This document shows positions 10,441-25,900 of a stretch of DNA of 64,000 nucleotides, one piece after another (the first letter of the stretch is position 1; each line of letters starts with the position of its first letter). Below the pieces are notes generated by a model. That model was not told the origin of the DNA. It did no database searches and worked only from the letters and a program-made list of their open reading frames with translations. A program made the translations under genes and the position numbers. Source of the DNA: Limnoperna fortunei (Eukaryota > Mollusca > Bivalvia > Mytilida > Modiolidae); NCBI GenBank assembly GCA_944474755.1, contig OX104114.1, positions 27,117,220 through 27,181,219 of the forward strand. Direction: 5' to 3'.

Positions 10441-11543
10441 TGTTTAGAGAAAGAAATGCAAAATATTTTAAAAGTAATTTGCCTTAGATTGATTGTTTAC
10501 ATTGCTGAGTCGAGAAAAATTGCAGAAATTTGAGTTTGGACGAATTTCAAATAGGTGACTATATCTTTACCTTTAAAATAGGTGCTGTTTTGAAATTTTA
10601 AAATGTTAACTAACTTGTTTTCAAGTTAATACATGTATACGATACATCACAAGAAAAAAACTTACAACTCCGACATATACATAAAAGGTTTGTATGTTTT
10701 TTATTTACCATTGAGGTCTTCAGCTTCTGAAATAGCTTTTCATTTGGGATATTTAAATATGTTTATTGTAAGCTCTATGATTTTTAAAGCCATTAATACC
10801 TATCTTCTTTCTTTGCGCTGTATTATCTATGCTTTATGTTAAATATACATGTCCATATAATAAATATTTTTGTTCAGGCAAGGTACTACATGTAAATGCT
10901 AAGTAGGCATTAGTGATAAATTTGTGTTGGTTGTATGAGAGTGTGAGAAAGTGTGACCAACTTCTCTCTGACATGCACTATGTACTTCCTCACAATGTAA
11001 AATTTACCAAAGTAAATGAGCCAGATTGTTCTACAGAATTATTTATAATCCCTGAATACCCTAGTCAGGTGGTAGTATAGTGTACAGGGAATTTAAAAAT
11101 CCTGACTGCTGAAAAACAAATTAAAAAAAATCTTTTCTTTTTCTTTACAAATTGAATCATTATTTATTTGTTTCTGCATTATGTTTACATTGAACCTTAA
11201 ACTTTATTTTGATGCCATTGTCTGAGTTATTTTATTCAATTGTTTTAACTTTAACTGCTATTGCTGTCTTGACCTGCTATAGCCAGTCACATGACTCATC
11301 CAAATATTGTTGTTTACAAGTCAAGTTTATCCTATTTCTTGTGTACAGGTGAATATTGAAATAATATTACACAATCATAAAAAAATGCAATTAAACATGG
11401 GTATTTACTAATGTATGAATTGTTGGATAAAAAGTACTATCACAATAAGACATACATTTTTCATCACTTCTTCTTCAGTAAATCTTTTGCATACACAACA
11501 TTTCTCTTGAAATTCCCTGAAAAAATTTCTCTTCATTCTTTTT
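10441..11543. other. Non-coding DNA
   Basis: AT-rich. No element or gene recognised. Confidence 0.35.
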
Positions 11544-13115
11544 TGCTGACCTAACCCAAAGGGTCAGTGTGACCTATTCTCATCACTTTGTGTTCCATGT
11601 CGTTGTTGTCATCGTTGGCTGTAAACTTTTCACATTTCAATCTTCTTCTCCAAAACCACTTTGCCAATTGAAACCAAACTTGGCAAGAATGTTTGTTGGG
11701 TGGTTCTTAACAAAGCTTGAGTTTTTGGTGCTGATCAAATATTAAATATGGCTGCCAGGGCCATAAATGAGCTCTGATTGGCTGAATTTCAAAAATCTTC
11801 TTCTCATAAGCTGCTTGGCAGATTGATTTGAAATATTGCAGAAATGTACCTTAGATTGTCCTTTACAAAGGTTTCTTGTTTTACAAGCCTCTTGGCACAA
11901 GGAATTGTGATATTGTAGAAATGTACCTCAGATGGTCCTCTACTATGTATACTAAATACCACACCCCTTGAAATTTGTTTGCTTGCATTTTTTAATTATT
12001 TTATATTTTACCTTTTTATTACAAAAATCCAGTAGAAAAGATTTAGATAGGTATGCTAATTTGTCCATATTTTATACTATGCCTCAGTTGTTAATTAGTT
12101 GTTACAAATCATTCTTGACATTTGCTACGCGAATTTTACTTAATAAGTCAGCCATTTTTGTTTCCAAAGGGACCTTACATTATTTTCAGATGTTTGTCTG
12201 CTTTCGTGACATTCAATGGTATTCATACAAACCGCGAGACTTTTCCCACCTTAACTGCAGACGACATTATTCGATAGATTTCGAATAGACAACAATCGAT
12301 TGTTCCTAAAGTACACTTCCGTCTTAATTAAGGTAAAATTTTAGTATGGAAAATGGCCCGATAAAAAATTAAATAACTGTCTTATTTCAAACTGCTGAAT
12401 ATCTCTAGGAAATAATTGTTGATTTCAAAAAGTACCCTTCTTGATCTACAAAAGGAGCATAAGCTGAACCATATGTGTTAAGCAATTTTCATTTGTCACG
12501 CAAAAAACCCACTCCAGAATACGTCAACCCTTACTAAAATATAGATTTTTTTGTTTTGATCCAATAACAAGATTGCTGCCACCTTGGAACATCCCTTAAC
12601 ATAGTAACCTATAGTATGAGAAAAACATAAAACATCCTCTTCTACACGTTTAAACCAACTATGCAGAAAGGAAGCTTTGAGAGTTATCTTTTTTTTTCAG
12701 TTTTTTGAGCCAATTTGTAATACAACATGACAGCCAGGGCCAGAAATGTATTTTGATTAGCTAAAAATTTCAAAATTTGTTTCCGGAGAAACCACTTGGC
12801 ATATTGATTTGTAATATTGCAGAAATGTAGCATGGATAGTCCTCCACAAAGTTTGAGTTTTTTGGGCCGATTCAAAATCCAACACGTACGTACAGCCACC
12901 ATTATGGAACAACTTAACATAGGCCTAGGACTGTATGGGAAAAACTTCTCAAAAACTGTCCAACAAACTGCTGCTAATTGGAATTTCAACATGGCAACAT
13001 TCCTCTATGCATAACTATTTAGCATTTAATATCAAATTTGCAAAAAAAGTTATGTCTCCTAAGAAGTTTTTTTGTTAGTCAGGTGAGCGATGCAGGCTCT
13101 TAAGAGTTTTCTTAG
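11544..13115 (+). mobile_element. AGCTCACCTGACC-family tandem-repeat element, degraded
   Basis: The left end is a mutated form of the terminal hairpin (GACCTAACCCAAAGGGTCAG). The right end is GTCAGGTGAGCGATGCAGG followed by the palindrome GGCTCTTAAGAG and CTTAG. Internal repeats include GATTGGCTGAATTTCAAAAA and CCGATTCAAAATCCAA blocks shared with the 45.5 kb copy. Oldest of the three copies in the window. Helentron-like class is inferred from the terminal structure. Confidence 0.65.
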
Positions 13116-13689
13116 TTTTTCATATTCTTTGGTCTGAGTGGTCTTCATTACTGTCCAAATCACATGATACCAGAACAAATAAAAAGGGGTGAACAATATA
13201 TTAATTACCCTGCCTCAAAAAATACCAGATTTGAAAAAATTAACACAGCCTTATAAAAACCAATACATGTATAACCAATTTTTGTTTAAAGAAGGCAAGG
13301 ACTGGCATATCAAACAATGTCTATGAATATAATTCTTTAATTGGCAAACATGCAATATGCATTTGTATTTATCAGTGTTCAATTTACTTGAAAATTTGTG
13401 GGTGAGGTTTTGGGCATGATGTGCTTGCCATCAAACTTATCGGGGAAAGATTGCCAATTTTCTTGTTGAGGTACAGTGTACTGTGCCTGCCTCTTCTTAT
13501 AAACCTGTACACCATGTTATAACTGGAAAATTACTAAATACTGACATTAAAGCATATTCAAACACACAAAACTAATTAACAAGCAACCTATAACAAATAC
13601 ACTTGTACTGCTGTATTGGGTTATTGTACTGTACATATGAGATGTACATTTACAAAGTAGTGTATGTATTTATTTTTTTGCATTTTCAG
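13116..13689. other. Intron sequence 5' of INTS5 exon
   Basis: AT-rich. It ends in the acceptor TTTTTTTGCATTTTCAG at 13689. Confidence 0.5.
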
Positions 13690-13903
13690 GACGTGTTGTC
13701 AGAAGTTAGACTATTCCTACAAGGAGTCAGTCATGAGCGACAAGTCAGCAGCCAGTCCCTGACTAAGTCAGCCTTGTACCTGTTGCAGACACTGCCAGTA
13801 GCAAGACATGCTGTTTTAGAATATCTTTGTAATATCTTTGAAGAAGCGGTACAAATTCATATGAAGCAGTTGCAAGTTTCAGAGTTTAATGAAAATGTTG
13901 TGG
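13690..13903 (+). CDS. INTS5: INTS5 coding exon A
   Basis: Residues 1-71 of the visible protein, starting in phase 0. Contains E-V-R-L-F-L-Q-G-V and [14 protein letters not shown], which match the N-terminal INTS5 motif. Donor GTGTGT at 13904, ending phase 1. There is no ATG at its start, so an upstream exon must supply it. Confidence 0.9.
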
Positions 13904-16900
13904 GTGTGTACTATTCAGCTTTTAATCTTAACCTCATACTTCATTTAGTGATCATTTTAGTTTTGGGTTGTACTTTTATTTTTAGTTTATTTGACGCTTT
14001 CAGTGAAAGGACCGAAAATAAACACACCTAAATAAAGCATGCACTAACATTTTACACACGAAATAGCAAATGTCATAAAGCTTACAGCTTAAAATACTGA
14101 GTATACACAATTGTATTTCGAGGGAAATTACCACTGGGAAATTACAGTTATTTACATTTCCGTGTATTTCCTTATTTTTCTAACAAAATTGTTAAAAAAA
14201 AATATGAATGAATGAATTTCACACTAATCATGTCTGGTTTATCATTTACCTATTAGACATGGCTATTCCCTACTTGCGGTAAACAAGATTTATCTCCCAT
14301 TTGCAGAGTTATCTGTTCTTTAGAGCAGGTATTTTATAGTACCTACTGTGGTTAAAAAGTGGTTTTTCTACAATATTTTTTTATTCACATATAGCAAAGC
14401 ATCCGGTAAAATTTATTATGATATGCAAACTAATTCTGCAGTTTTTTTTAGTTGTACTGGAAGAGTCAGTCCATAGACATTATTTTAAAAAAAATCTGTT
14501 CAATATTAGATACCTGCTGTTATGAAAGACAACTCTTGCAAATGGGAAGTAACTCTTGTATTCCGAAAATAGGGAATTGATGAGAAACGTCATTCAATTA
14601 AGATGAACTGTCTGAAACAAAATGGATTAAAATTTAAAAGCTTTAAATAAATAAACACTGCCTCAGCAAGTTATATAGCTGTAAATAAATATATAAACCC
14701 ATATAATAACCTTTCTCTCTGTTGTGATTTAAAGAGAACAACTTTGTGATTTTTGTCTTTCCCCGTCATTGAAGGTGTCAAAATTTAACAAATCATGATC
14801 AGTTGGATGAAAACCACAATTGAACACGTCAAAATAAAACTCATGGATTTGAGAAACAAACCTCAAAATATCAAGATGCCAAAATAACCAGATCTTACGG
14901 TATTATGAAACTACTCTTTTACAGTCATCAGAAATGGTGAAATAAATCAAATAACTGTTGTGTTGTAAAGTGGGTGGTTAAGCTGTTAATATTAAAACTT
15001 CTATGTCAGAATCTATAGACTTGTATAAATGCTGGCAGTTACTTCGATAAGATGGTACATGTAATTATGAAGCCCAACAGGCTTGTATAGTGCATATACA
15101 TAGCTGATATGAAAATATGCAGTCACATGGATTTTAATTTTCTCCAAGATATAGCTCTAAAAAAATCCTAGTTTGGAACAATTTTACACTTGTCAAATAA
15201 TCTTATGAAATTTAATTATGTAATACATTGTATACATATTTCTCAATATTTTGTCATTTAAGGTGATAACAGTGTCAGTCTTGATTCAGTGATACAAGAT
15301 TCTTGTGGAGTTTTATTCAATTTCATCAAAACTAATCCTGCAGCTTGGGCACCAATAATTTCTACTGTAAGTTAAAAAACTGAATACAATACACTATTGA
15401 TAGAATAATTGCTTAACAATAAATCTGGTTTTGAACAAACTGTTTAACAATTTGATAGATTGATAAAATGAAAGCTTGCTTAATGTTGAGCAAGCAATAT
15501 TACAGCAGGATAAGAACAAGTTTGCAAACAACAAATATTTCAGGAAATGGAATAGTGCAAACCTGAAGGCAAAAAATTATTATACCCCCTTGTAAACTTG
15601 ATTTGGGGGGAGGTGGGGGTTATATAGGAATCACCCTGTCCGTCTGTCCACATCCCTTGTAAGCACAACTCCTCCTAAACGGCTTGATAAAATTTAATGA
15701 AACTTAGCATAAAGGAAATACATTCTATGTAGATTTGAATGAAGGATTTTTATTGACCTCAATTATCTTTAAAGGGAGATAATTGGACTTGACAGCGAAG
15801 TGGGGGTATTACTTTGTGAGCGTGCTCACAGTCCACACTTGTTGGTCTTGAAAGCAAAGCTGGGGGGTATCGCTTTGTGAGCGTGCTCACAGTCCACACT
15901 TGTTATAAATCAGTTGAATAACACAATAAGAAATTTAAAGATGAGTGGCTTTGCACAAAAAATGAAGGGTTCTTGATTGCCAAGTGCTTCAGGTAGTCAC
16001 CTAAAGATCACATCCCTGTCAACATTAAGGTTTAGTGTTTGAGCCTTACTTAATTAAGGATTGCTAGTTTTCCTGCAGAAGGTCAAGGTGTTCAATGGAT
16101 ATTCTGGCTTCCTCTCGCAATAAAACTGGAAACCATAATAATGCAGAAAATTGCTGAAAGTGGCAGTTAGACCCCATTCTAACAATAAAAACAAAAACAA
16201 AAAACATGAAAACTAACAAATTAGTGCACTAATTACTAATAGATAATTGTCATTTCTTGACAACAGTTGAGAAAAATTGATAGAAAATAAAAAAACATGA
16301 AACGTTAATTTTAATAAAAATTTGTATGAAACTTTAACTTTGTATGCTTTATAAGAAAATGTGTATAATACCATTATAAACAAAAGCTGTAAATTTCCTT
16401 TTTAGTGGTCTTTGGAACTTCTTGGACATTTGAGTAGTAAATATTCCTCACACAGGGGAGTTCCACATGCTGGTTCACTGAATGAGCTGCTACAGTTATG
16501 GATGACTTGTAAACCAACCAAATCTCTCATAGAGGTCGCCACAGAATGTTTTGCTGCAATGTAGGTTTAGTACTTGTTGGATAAACCTTTTTAACAATTT
16601 AAGAATGTATGTAGGAAAAAAAAATGTATTTCATGACTCCTTTGTTTAACTCGCTGTGTAAGAAATATACAAAGTGTAGTTGTTGCTTTTTCAGTGTCAA
16701 AAGTTGTCAGTTTTTATAATGACATTATACTAAAAGTTACCTTGTATGTGCGGCGGTTTTTTGACTGACAAATGAAAACTGCTTACTCTGTTTGATCCAG
16801 CTGAAGCTCCTTTTATAGATCCATAAATGTTTAAATTGAATTCTACAGTTATTTTCCACAGTTAATTAGCGTTTTGAAATGCGGTGTATTTTTTCATTTT

Positions 16901-19900
16901 GATAGGGCAATTTTCTATAGTAAATTTTGACCTTAATTACAACAGAAGTGTACTTTTGGAAAATTCTGTTGGTGTCTATTCAAAATTATTTAGGTAATGT
17001 CGTCTGAGGTTAAGGCAGAAAAAATCTCAAGGTTTTTCCAAATACCATTGAATGTTACAAAAGCACACGATCTTTTTGAAAACAATCAATGCAAGGTCCC
17101 TGAAGAAACGAAAATGGCTGACTTACTATGTAAATTCCTTGTAGCAACAAAGGCATAATATAAAATATGGACATGTTATCGTGTAAAAAATTTTTTAATT
17201 GCATTTAAGCACTATAAAAGTGCAATATGTAATAAAAAAATTCAAGCAAAACACTGAGCACAGGGAGGTGTGACTTTTAGTATAGTTTCCTTGAGAACTA
17301 TTTATGATAGTCAGTGATACTTGATATGATGTTGCTGTTCTTCATGCCTCACTTGAGACTCTTTAAAATGACTTAATAATTTGAGGCTAAAATGGGGGGA
17401 CTAATAGTTGTTCTTTAGGTCAAAACTGAAAATTCTTTTAATTAATTTAAAATTCTGGAGTATATGCATAATTAAACATGTCTGTCAGCATCTACTAACA
17501 CCTTTAAATTAGCAGTCTTTAAAACAACTACTACATGTACACCTTTTTAACATTAGCTGCTGTTTCCCATTGAGAAACTGGGGTCTAGGTAGTAAGCTAC
17601 CTACTTTTGATCACTGATGTATCAATACTTAACTTACAAGTTTGAGCCTGACTTTGGGCAAGGTGTGCTTAGACTACAAACTTAATTGGCAAGGATTGCT
17701 AGCTTGCCTACCAAAAGTCATGTGTGTGCTCCAGCTTCCTGTCCCAGTAAAAATTGGATGCATAGATACCACTGAAAAATTGCTGAATGGGGTTTCCTGC
17801 AGAATGCTTGGTTTTTGAACTTGTATTCCAGTTTTCTATCACATTTTAAAAATTTAAAATGGTTTAAACACACTCACATACATAACATAAACCTTATTTC
17901 AATGATAATTAAACTGTAGCTTCAAAGTCGGCTTTGTGTTGTTTCAACATTCCGATTAAGAAAATATACTTTGAATGCAAAACTAAAGGAAGCCATTCCC
18001 TACTTGCGGTAAACAAGATTTATCTCCCATTTGCAGAGTTATCTGTTCTTTAGAGCAGGTACTTTATAGTACCTACTGTGGGTAAAAAGTAGTTTTTCTA
18101 CAATATTTTTTTATTCACATATAGCAAAGCATTCGGTAAAATTTATTATGATATGCAAAGTAATTCTGCAGTTTTTTTAGTTGTACTGGAAGAGTCAGTC
18201 CACAGACATTAATTAAAAAAAAAATAAAAACGTGATTTTTCCCTATCTGTTCAATACTAGATACCTACTGTTATGAAAGACAACTCTTGCAAATGGGAAG
18301 TAACTCTTGTATTCCAAAAATATGGAATAAATAATTAAAATATGACTTTGCATGGTTTTCTCATAGACAGCCATTTAAACACTAGACCAGAAGATGTAGC
18401 ATTGGTTAGTGGTGTAAAAACTAACAAATAACCAGAACATATCATTTCATTTAATGTTTCATATGTAAAACTTGTGGTAATTTAATTTTTAAAATTTTTA
18501 GGGTTAAAGGTGCACCAGAGGTGTGTGTTGATTCATTATTAGAAGCTTCAGTAAAATATAGCCCACATTTTGACTGGGTTGTAGCCCATATTGGGTATGT
18601 ACATATAGGTATAACTGTTGTTTCATTTTACCTAGAGCTTATATGTTTAGTTTACACATATTGTACTGTCCAAAGTAAATGGTAAAAAATTCATTGATCA
18701 GAAATTTTCCAACTTAGAATGTCTTCTGCCTTAGAAGACTTTAGGTATTACTTGCTTTGTACTTTGGAATAAAGGAGAACTTCGCTTGCAGTGTATTGTG
18801 ATATTGTTTACCGATTACTTAGCCACATTAGAAAGTTACGGGGGAGTAATTGTTGCTTTTACAATTGTCATCACAATATGTCCCTGAAATTTTGGTGTGC
18901 ATTTACTCCATACCTAATGTATATTTTTGTTCCACTTTCTGAGAATCTTTTTTCTCAAACCTAAGCTAATAAAGGGCTATTTAACAAAAATGACATTGTA
19001 GTGTAGGACTAATGTTAACATAGACACGGTTCATTTATTTTTGCTTCACAAGTTTTGCTTGATACTGTGTATATGACCTTTTTGTGACCATCTGCATGTA
19101 CCAAAAGTACAATTTTAATAAGCTATACTTAAAATTGTGTTGTTGGTTGAACTGTCATTTTAGTTTATTTAGCACCTCCAATAAAAGTGCCAAAATTAAA
19201 CCCACCAAAATAAGTGAACATCAAAACTTTTAATGGGAAAAATTGCTAGCCTGTTGCACAGTATCATTAAGGTTCTGGCTTGAGTACAACATTAAATAAT
19301 CAAGTACATTAATCATGAAAAGTGAACAAAATGACCTAAGTCAAGATTCAATTTGTGTCTAATCCAGCTTAGTTTGGGTAATACAAAAAAGGTTTAAATT
19401 AAAGAGTAATCTATTACACTGAAAATTATTTTTCACAATCAACTAGAGAAACACTGTTTCGTTTAACTGTAGATGCAATTATTATAACAGCTATATAAAC
19501 AATCCTTTTAATACACATGGTATGCATCTCAGCTGTAGCAAAAGGTAAAAATATTACAGAAGTCTTTGAATTGGGATATATTTCACACATCTTTAGTCAG
19601 TCAGTGCCAGATTCCAACACAGCAAATTTGATGACAAAATTACTAACAGCAAAATATCCCAATTTATCCTTCCTACCGCTTCATAGATTCTAATTGGAAT
19701 AGCCTGCAATGTTCAATGGTCTTTATATATATTATTTCAAATTTGCAGGTCTTGTTTTCCAAATACAATAATAACCAGAGTGTTAATGAGTGGCTTGAAG
19801 GATTACTTTCAGTATGGTAATAAACCACCAGACAGTCACATGGCAACTGACGAAAAAGTACCCAAGATGGCATCTGCGGTGGGAATTCTGGGACATTTAG

Positions 19901-22900
19901 CTTCCAAACATGGACAAGATATAAGAAATGCTTTGATGAAACTTTTTGAGGTAAATTTATTGGAGATGGCTCTTGTTTAATAATCCTTGCATATAATTAT
20001 TAACAGCAGGATTTTAAAGTGCCATTGTTTTGTATAAATGTAAAGTACATTGTATTGTACATGTATATTTTGTGGAAAAAACATTGGTCATTTTTGCATA
20101 AATACGACTTGTTCAAACTGTAACTAGATACTTTTAAAATCATATCCAAATACTTGTGGGTTAATAATATTTTTCTGCCTAGAAATTATAATTTTGCCTG
20201 TGTGTTACAAGTCTGCTCAGTAGTGGCAGATGGGCATAGGATTTACAGATGGGTTGCATCTCTTGTATTAATAGATAAATGGGGAGGGGAGTTTTTGTTT
20301 GTTAAAATGGGGTTAATACCACAGTCAAACCTGTTCTTAATCGACTTGCACTTTCTACATAGGGCATTTTGTTAAAACACAAGAAAACCGCTAAAACAGG
20401 TACAAAGAAAAATACAACAACTAAACGGGGGAATAAAGTTGACCTGCAATCCTTTTCATTTAAGTTTGAAGTCAAAGTACACTCTCCCTGCTGTAAGGCT
20501 CAAACAAAAACATCAGTGTTGTCAGGCAAGTGATCAATAGTAGATGATAACAACCTTACTGCCACCAATACCCCATGAGTGGTGTTAAAGATTATTATAA
20601 ATATCATAAACTTGTTAATGTTATGAAAAAGCTTTAAGAGCTCCAAAGTTGATTTTAATTTCATTCATTTCAGGGAAGTATGGCAACAGAGAGTGAAATG
20701 ATTCGGATGACAACGGTCCCATACCTGTTAAAGTTGGCCTCGATGTCACCTATGTTACTTAATATACTCACAACAGATCTCATTAAATCTTGTAAGTATT
20801 AACAACAATATTCTGAAAAATGAAAGAATGATGTGAAGACTTTTTAATAATGGTTTTCCTGTCCCAATTAAAACTAAACACCATAATTTACCTGAATATG
20901 CTGAAAGCTGCATACAAACAAACAAATGAAAGATTTAAAATAATAAAAAATAATAATGAGTTTGATCTCATTTGGGTCTATAGGGATATCATGAAATTTC
21001 TATTTCTTTGTTCTATAGGCAGTTAACACTATATATATGAATATCTAACTATGTGTGATGATCATGTACAACACAAGCGCCTTGATATGATATTATCTGT
21101 TCATTCGTAATGGCATAATAAATTACATAGATATATCAAAAGAAGTTTTAAATCCGGCAGCATCTAACATATTTTCTGTTTTGTTATCTCTTAAATTGGA
21201 GACTGTTGATTATTTTCATTTGATTTTAAAAATTGAATAATTAATTTAGAAAACTAAAAACCAATTGAAATGGGATAAAACAGTAAAGGTTGATACATGT
21301 AGTTGGTTTTAAAGTTGTTTCATAGTTTAACAAGACACAAAAATATTGCAAGAAATTGAATATATATATTCATTCTTTTGTTTCACTTTCTACAGTACTT
21401 CTAATAATAGGTTAGCCGTTGTTTTTTCTTTTTTTTTCCAAATGGAAAAAATTATTATAGTCATTTATTATATAGCTATGTATTATTACACAACCCTCAT
21501 ACCCCCTAGTCAGGTGGTGTTGTAAAGGCCATTGTAAAACCCTGACTATTTCCATAAAGAAATAAAAAAAAAAAAACCACTGAGATCTCCAAAAAGTTCA
21601 AAGAATAAAAATATTTGGTTTTTTTTTTTCAAGTAACTCCTGAAGTTTTGAATCGACTGAATGCAATTTTATCACAGTGGAAAAGTAAAAGTCACCAGGA
21701 ATATGAAAGGTTAGTATGTCGTTCTTTAGTTTCTTGTCTAAAAAATGTTGACTCATGTTACCTGAAAGTCAGTTTGATATATTCTATAACTTTCTCTTGT
21801 CATCAGTCCATTAACTTTTTACATTGTAATCTTTTCTGCCAAACCCACTGGGCTGAATCAGACAAATATTGGTATAGATGATCCATTACCAGTTATATCT
21901 GATAGCCCCAACCTCCAATTCAAGATGGCCACTCATTTCTAAAATTAAAAATTCTTTGAACTCTGCTTTATTTATAAGTAAAACAAACATAAAGTTGAAC
22001 TGGTGTCTGGTCAAGTGGAATAGTTATATTTAATTTAGTATACAGTATAGTAAACCTGTCTAACGTGAACTCTGAATATCAGTCATTTGGAATCCTGTGT
22101 ACAAAACATATTGTTTTTATTACCATATTTGAAATTGGTGTAAATTACCTCTTGAAACCAATTACCTCTCTATTCCAAACAATTTTTACATCTGCAGCAA
22201 TTTCATGTACCATTAGATAGTTTTCTGTTTTCCAGAAGTTAATAATTGTTATCCCTCAGAAAGACATAGGGTAATAGCCCAGGCTTTGACAAGAATGTAT
22301 AAAGTTATATACAGGCTCTGCCATTTTACGACAATCAAAGTGAATCTAACAGCAGTAATGTTTTTCTTTTAGTTTTCTTCTGTTAGTTGTGCATTTGGTT
22401 ATTCAGAGTGATATTGGAGCTTATGATGTCCTGAAATTCTTTCTCAAGGCAGCAATTCCAACAGGTAACAACACATTCATACAATTTAATCACATGATTT
22501 ACAACTGTGTTTGGAATGATTCAGATTTTTGCCACATAAAATTTTCATTTGTTTGCTAATTTTGCTTTCATCGATTCTGAAAATTTACAGTAGTTTAATG
22601 ATAGTTTTAATTTCTTGCATTCATCATTTTTTAAAATATCAGTATACATTTTTGTTGCCCTTCACTGGTTATATAAATAGGGTACCAGGAGAAGTTATTC
22701 ATTTACAAGACTAAGCAAAATGTTTTTGTTTACCTATTTTGAACAGCAGACGAGTAAGTACAAGATAAAACACACCATAAGGAATAGATAATAATAACAT
22801 TAATAAAAAGTATAAATAAACGAAGTATTGATTGATTGTCACTTAACACCAGTGAATTAAGGCAAGCATATGTATAAATTGATAGTTTTTAATTAACAAA

Positions 22901-25900
22901 ATATCATGCAATATGTAGTTTTTTTGTGCAATATTTATAGCATCTGATGAGGAAGTTATACATCAAGATGTACAGGATACTTGTTCATTTTTGATTGTAA
23001 GTACAGACTTCTATCATATTTTATCTTTTATATTATATTTTATTTATATTTATTTATATTTTATTATATTTTATTTTATTTTTATTTTATTTTTTACAGA
23101 AAGTCAGGGGTTCTCTCCGGGTACTCCGGCTTCCTCCCCCAATAAAAACTGGACGCCATGAAATAGCTGAAAAATTGCTGAAAGTGGCGTTAAAACACCA
23201 TTCAAACAAAAACATTTTATCTTGTTGTCCTTTTAATATTTTGTATACTGTACTTTCACAAATATATACACTGACTGTCTTTCTTGAAATATTTTAATGG
23301 CCATTTGGGGCTTGAGTTTACTTTTTTTCACGCATTTTGTGTTGACCATGAAAATTAATATGTTTTCATTATTGTGTACTTTCCACTAAATCAGAGAAAA
23401 ATTTAGCTAGTTTCAATTTATTTGTTGTGCAGGATCAACTGTTAAGAGAAGTACAGAGTGCAGTATACCATAGACAAAATAATGGTATGGTGGAAGTCCC
23501 CTTTTTAGCCTCATTGACCCCAAAGGTCAAAGAACTTACCAGGATGTTGTTAGAAAGTGATGGCATGATGTGAGTATATACAACATGCATTTCATGCAGA
23601 TTGCAGTTAAACAGTACTCCTTTTCTGAAAAAACCAATTTGTGATGACTAGATACTGTTACCATATGAAAAGCATAGGCTTAGTAGGGGTATTTTAGTTT
23701 AGGTGCACTATAAATTAGTTATGTGAATTGGCCTTTAAGAGTGGTGCCCTCTGGTAACAAGGGACTTATAGTAGTAGTTTACGATAATATGTAGATGCAT
23801 ATATACTGTAGGTTAATGTTCAACAATTGTTCTCCCAGATCAGATTGACCAGGTTTATTAGCAAGAAGTCAAAATAGGCTGCTGACCTTGTTCAAGTAAA
23901 TTCTTTGGAGAATAGAGATGCATAAATGGCTTTAACTATTTCAACCTGCCACTAATCAATATGGTATCTTCTAATGAAACGAGTTTAGTACCCATTATGC
24001 CAGCTTGAAAGTAACCTGCCACTAATCAATATGGTATCCTCTAATCAAACGAGTTTAGTACCCATTATGCCAGCTTGAAAGTAACCTCCTTCTACAAATG
24101 TGTATAAGGATCTGACTTAAATATATTTGAAAATATAAGAATCATATTACTTATTAGATTTGAATGCTTACTTCTATTACAGAGAAATATTGAGGTGAAT
24201 TACATTCCTTATAAATCATCTCAGTCATTTTATTCAGATTTCTTGTTTCATTATTTTAACCTTGGTTCTGTTTTCAATACAAATCTATTTGAGTACATGG
24301 TATTTGTATTTTCACCAAAAATGTTAGTAAATGTAATGATATATGTATATATTTTTTCCAGATCTTTATGGTTGATGAAACTCTTATCTTACATAGCTTT
24401 ATACAGTGGAGAAGACTGTACATCAGAAGTCTTAGTTTGTATCATATCTGAGTCTACAAATCATAAACAGGTCATTTTTATTTTAGTTTTCTTTGAGCAA
24501 AGTATTCTTATAAAAATGCACAATGGTATTCTCCTTGAAATTACATGGATATCTTCCAAAAACAGATGCCTCTTTCTAAATACAAGATAAGCTAGATAAT
24601 GGTTTTGTATTAGACATTGTGACTCTTCTGTTTATTCCTGCAGGGTATTTTTCAGGAAGTTGAGGACTCTAGTCACTTTTGCGGTTCGTGACTCTTCTGT
24701 TTATTCCTGCAGGGTGTTTTTCAGGAAGTTGAGGACTCTAGTCACTTTTGCGGTTCGTGACTCTTCTGTTTATTCCTGCAGGGTGTTTTTCAGGAAGTTG
24801 AGGACTCTAGTCACTTTTGCAGTTCGTGACTCTTCTGTTTATTCCTGCAGGGTATTTTTCAGGAAGTTGAGGACTTAAGTCACTTTGGGTTCTGCTTAAT
24901 AAGCATCTATGTTTACATTGATCTTTTCCTTCACTATGTTTCCTCAATAAAATACAAATAGTTGAAAGAAATACATTAATACATTTAATTTATGCATATA
25001 GTAAAAACAAAGGCGTACAATATAAATAAAATAGGTACTATTATGTATTTTTATGTATTTATCAATGCCAATGATTAAAATTAAATATATTTTAAAATAA
25101 CTTTATTTTTCATTCCAATTTACTTGTTTGTTTATGAATCTGTTCCAAATTTAAATTGGGGTTGTTATGTTCTACTATTTTCTCATTGGTTACTGTCAAT
25201 AACTAGATCTATCCCAGAAATAAACAAATGGCACGTGACACACATAAAACAATGAAACAATAAGTTAAATAAAAAAATTCTTTGCAATTTTCATAGGTAG
25301 TACAATTTCATCAAACTGTGAAAGTCTGAATGAATTAATACGACCAGATATACAAGTATTATTAACAATTAAACGATACTTGTGTTGGCTCATTATCATT
25401 TGATCATGAGCACCACTATTGTATTACCTGTAAAAACATTAACACCTGCTGTGATCGAGGATAAAGATGAAATTATTAATTTCCTGTCAATTGGCTTAGT
25501 GTCATAAGTATGTTGTTGATAATTTGATGGAATTAATTTTATGGATAACATTGTCAGTTTTTAAATGTGTGAGTTAAATACAATATTATTTAATAAAGTG
25601 ATTAAAAATTCGATGTTCCTGAAACAAATGTTAAAAACTATATAGCTTGTCAAACTTGTAATTATTTCTAATTTCTTTATTCAATTTTTTGCAAGACACA
25701 ATTAATGTAATTAATTGTGTATAATACTTATTTTTGCTAACAGGTTTTCGGTACCAATTGCTTAAGATATCAGAATTAAGTCTAATGCCAACCAGCTTAT
25801 AAATCACCCTGGGAAGTTATCTTAAGTGGGCATTTATTTGGTCATCCAGTTTTCTTCCACAAGGCACATCTCGGGACAATGTTGGATTTCCCCACATTGG

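Noticed and set aside
24660..24878. 72-codon open frame with repeated R-T-L-V-T-F-A-V
   Set aside because: It is the 69-bp minisatellite read in its open frame. INTS5 splices correctly across it without it.
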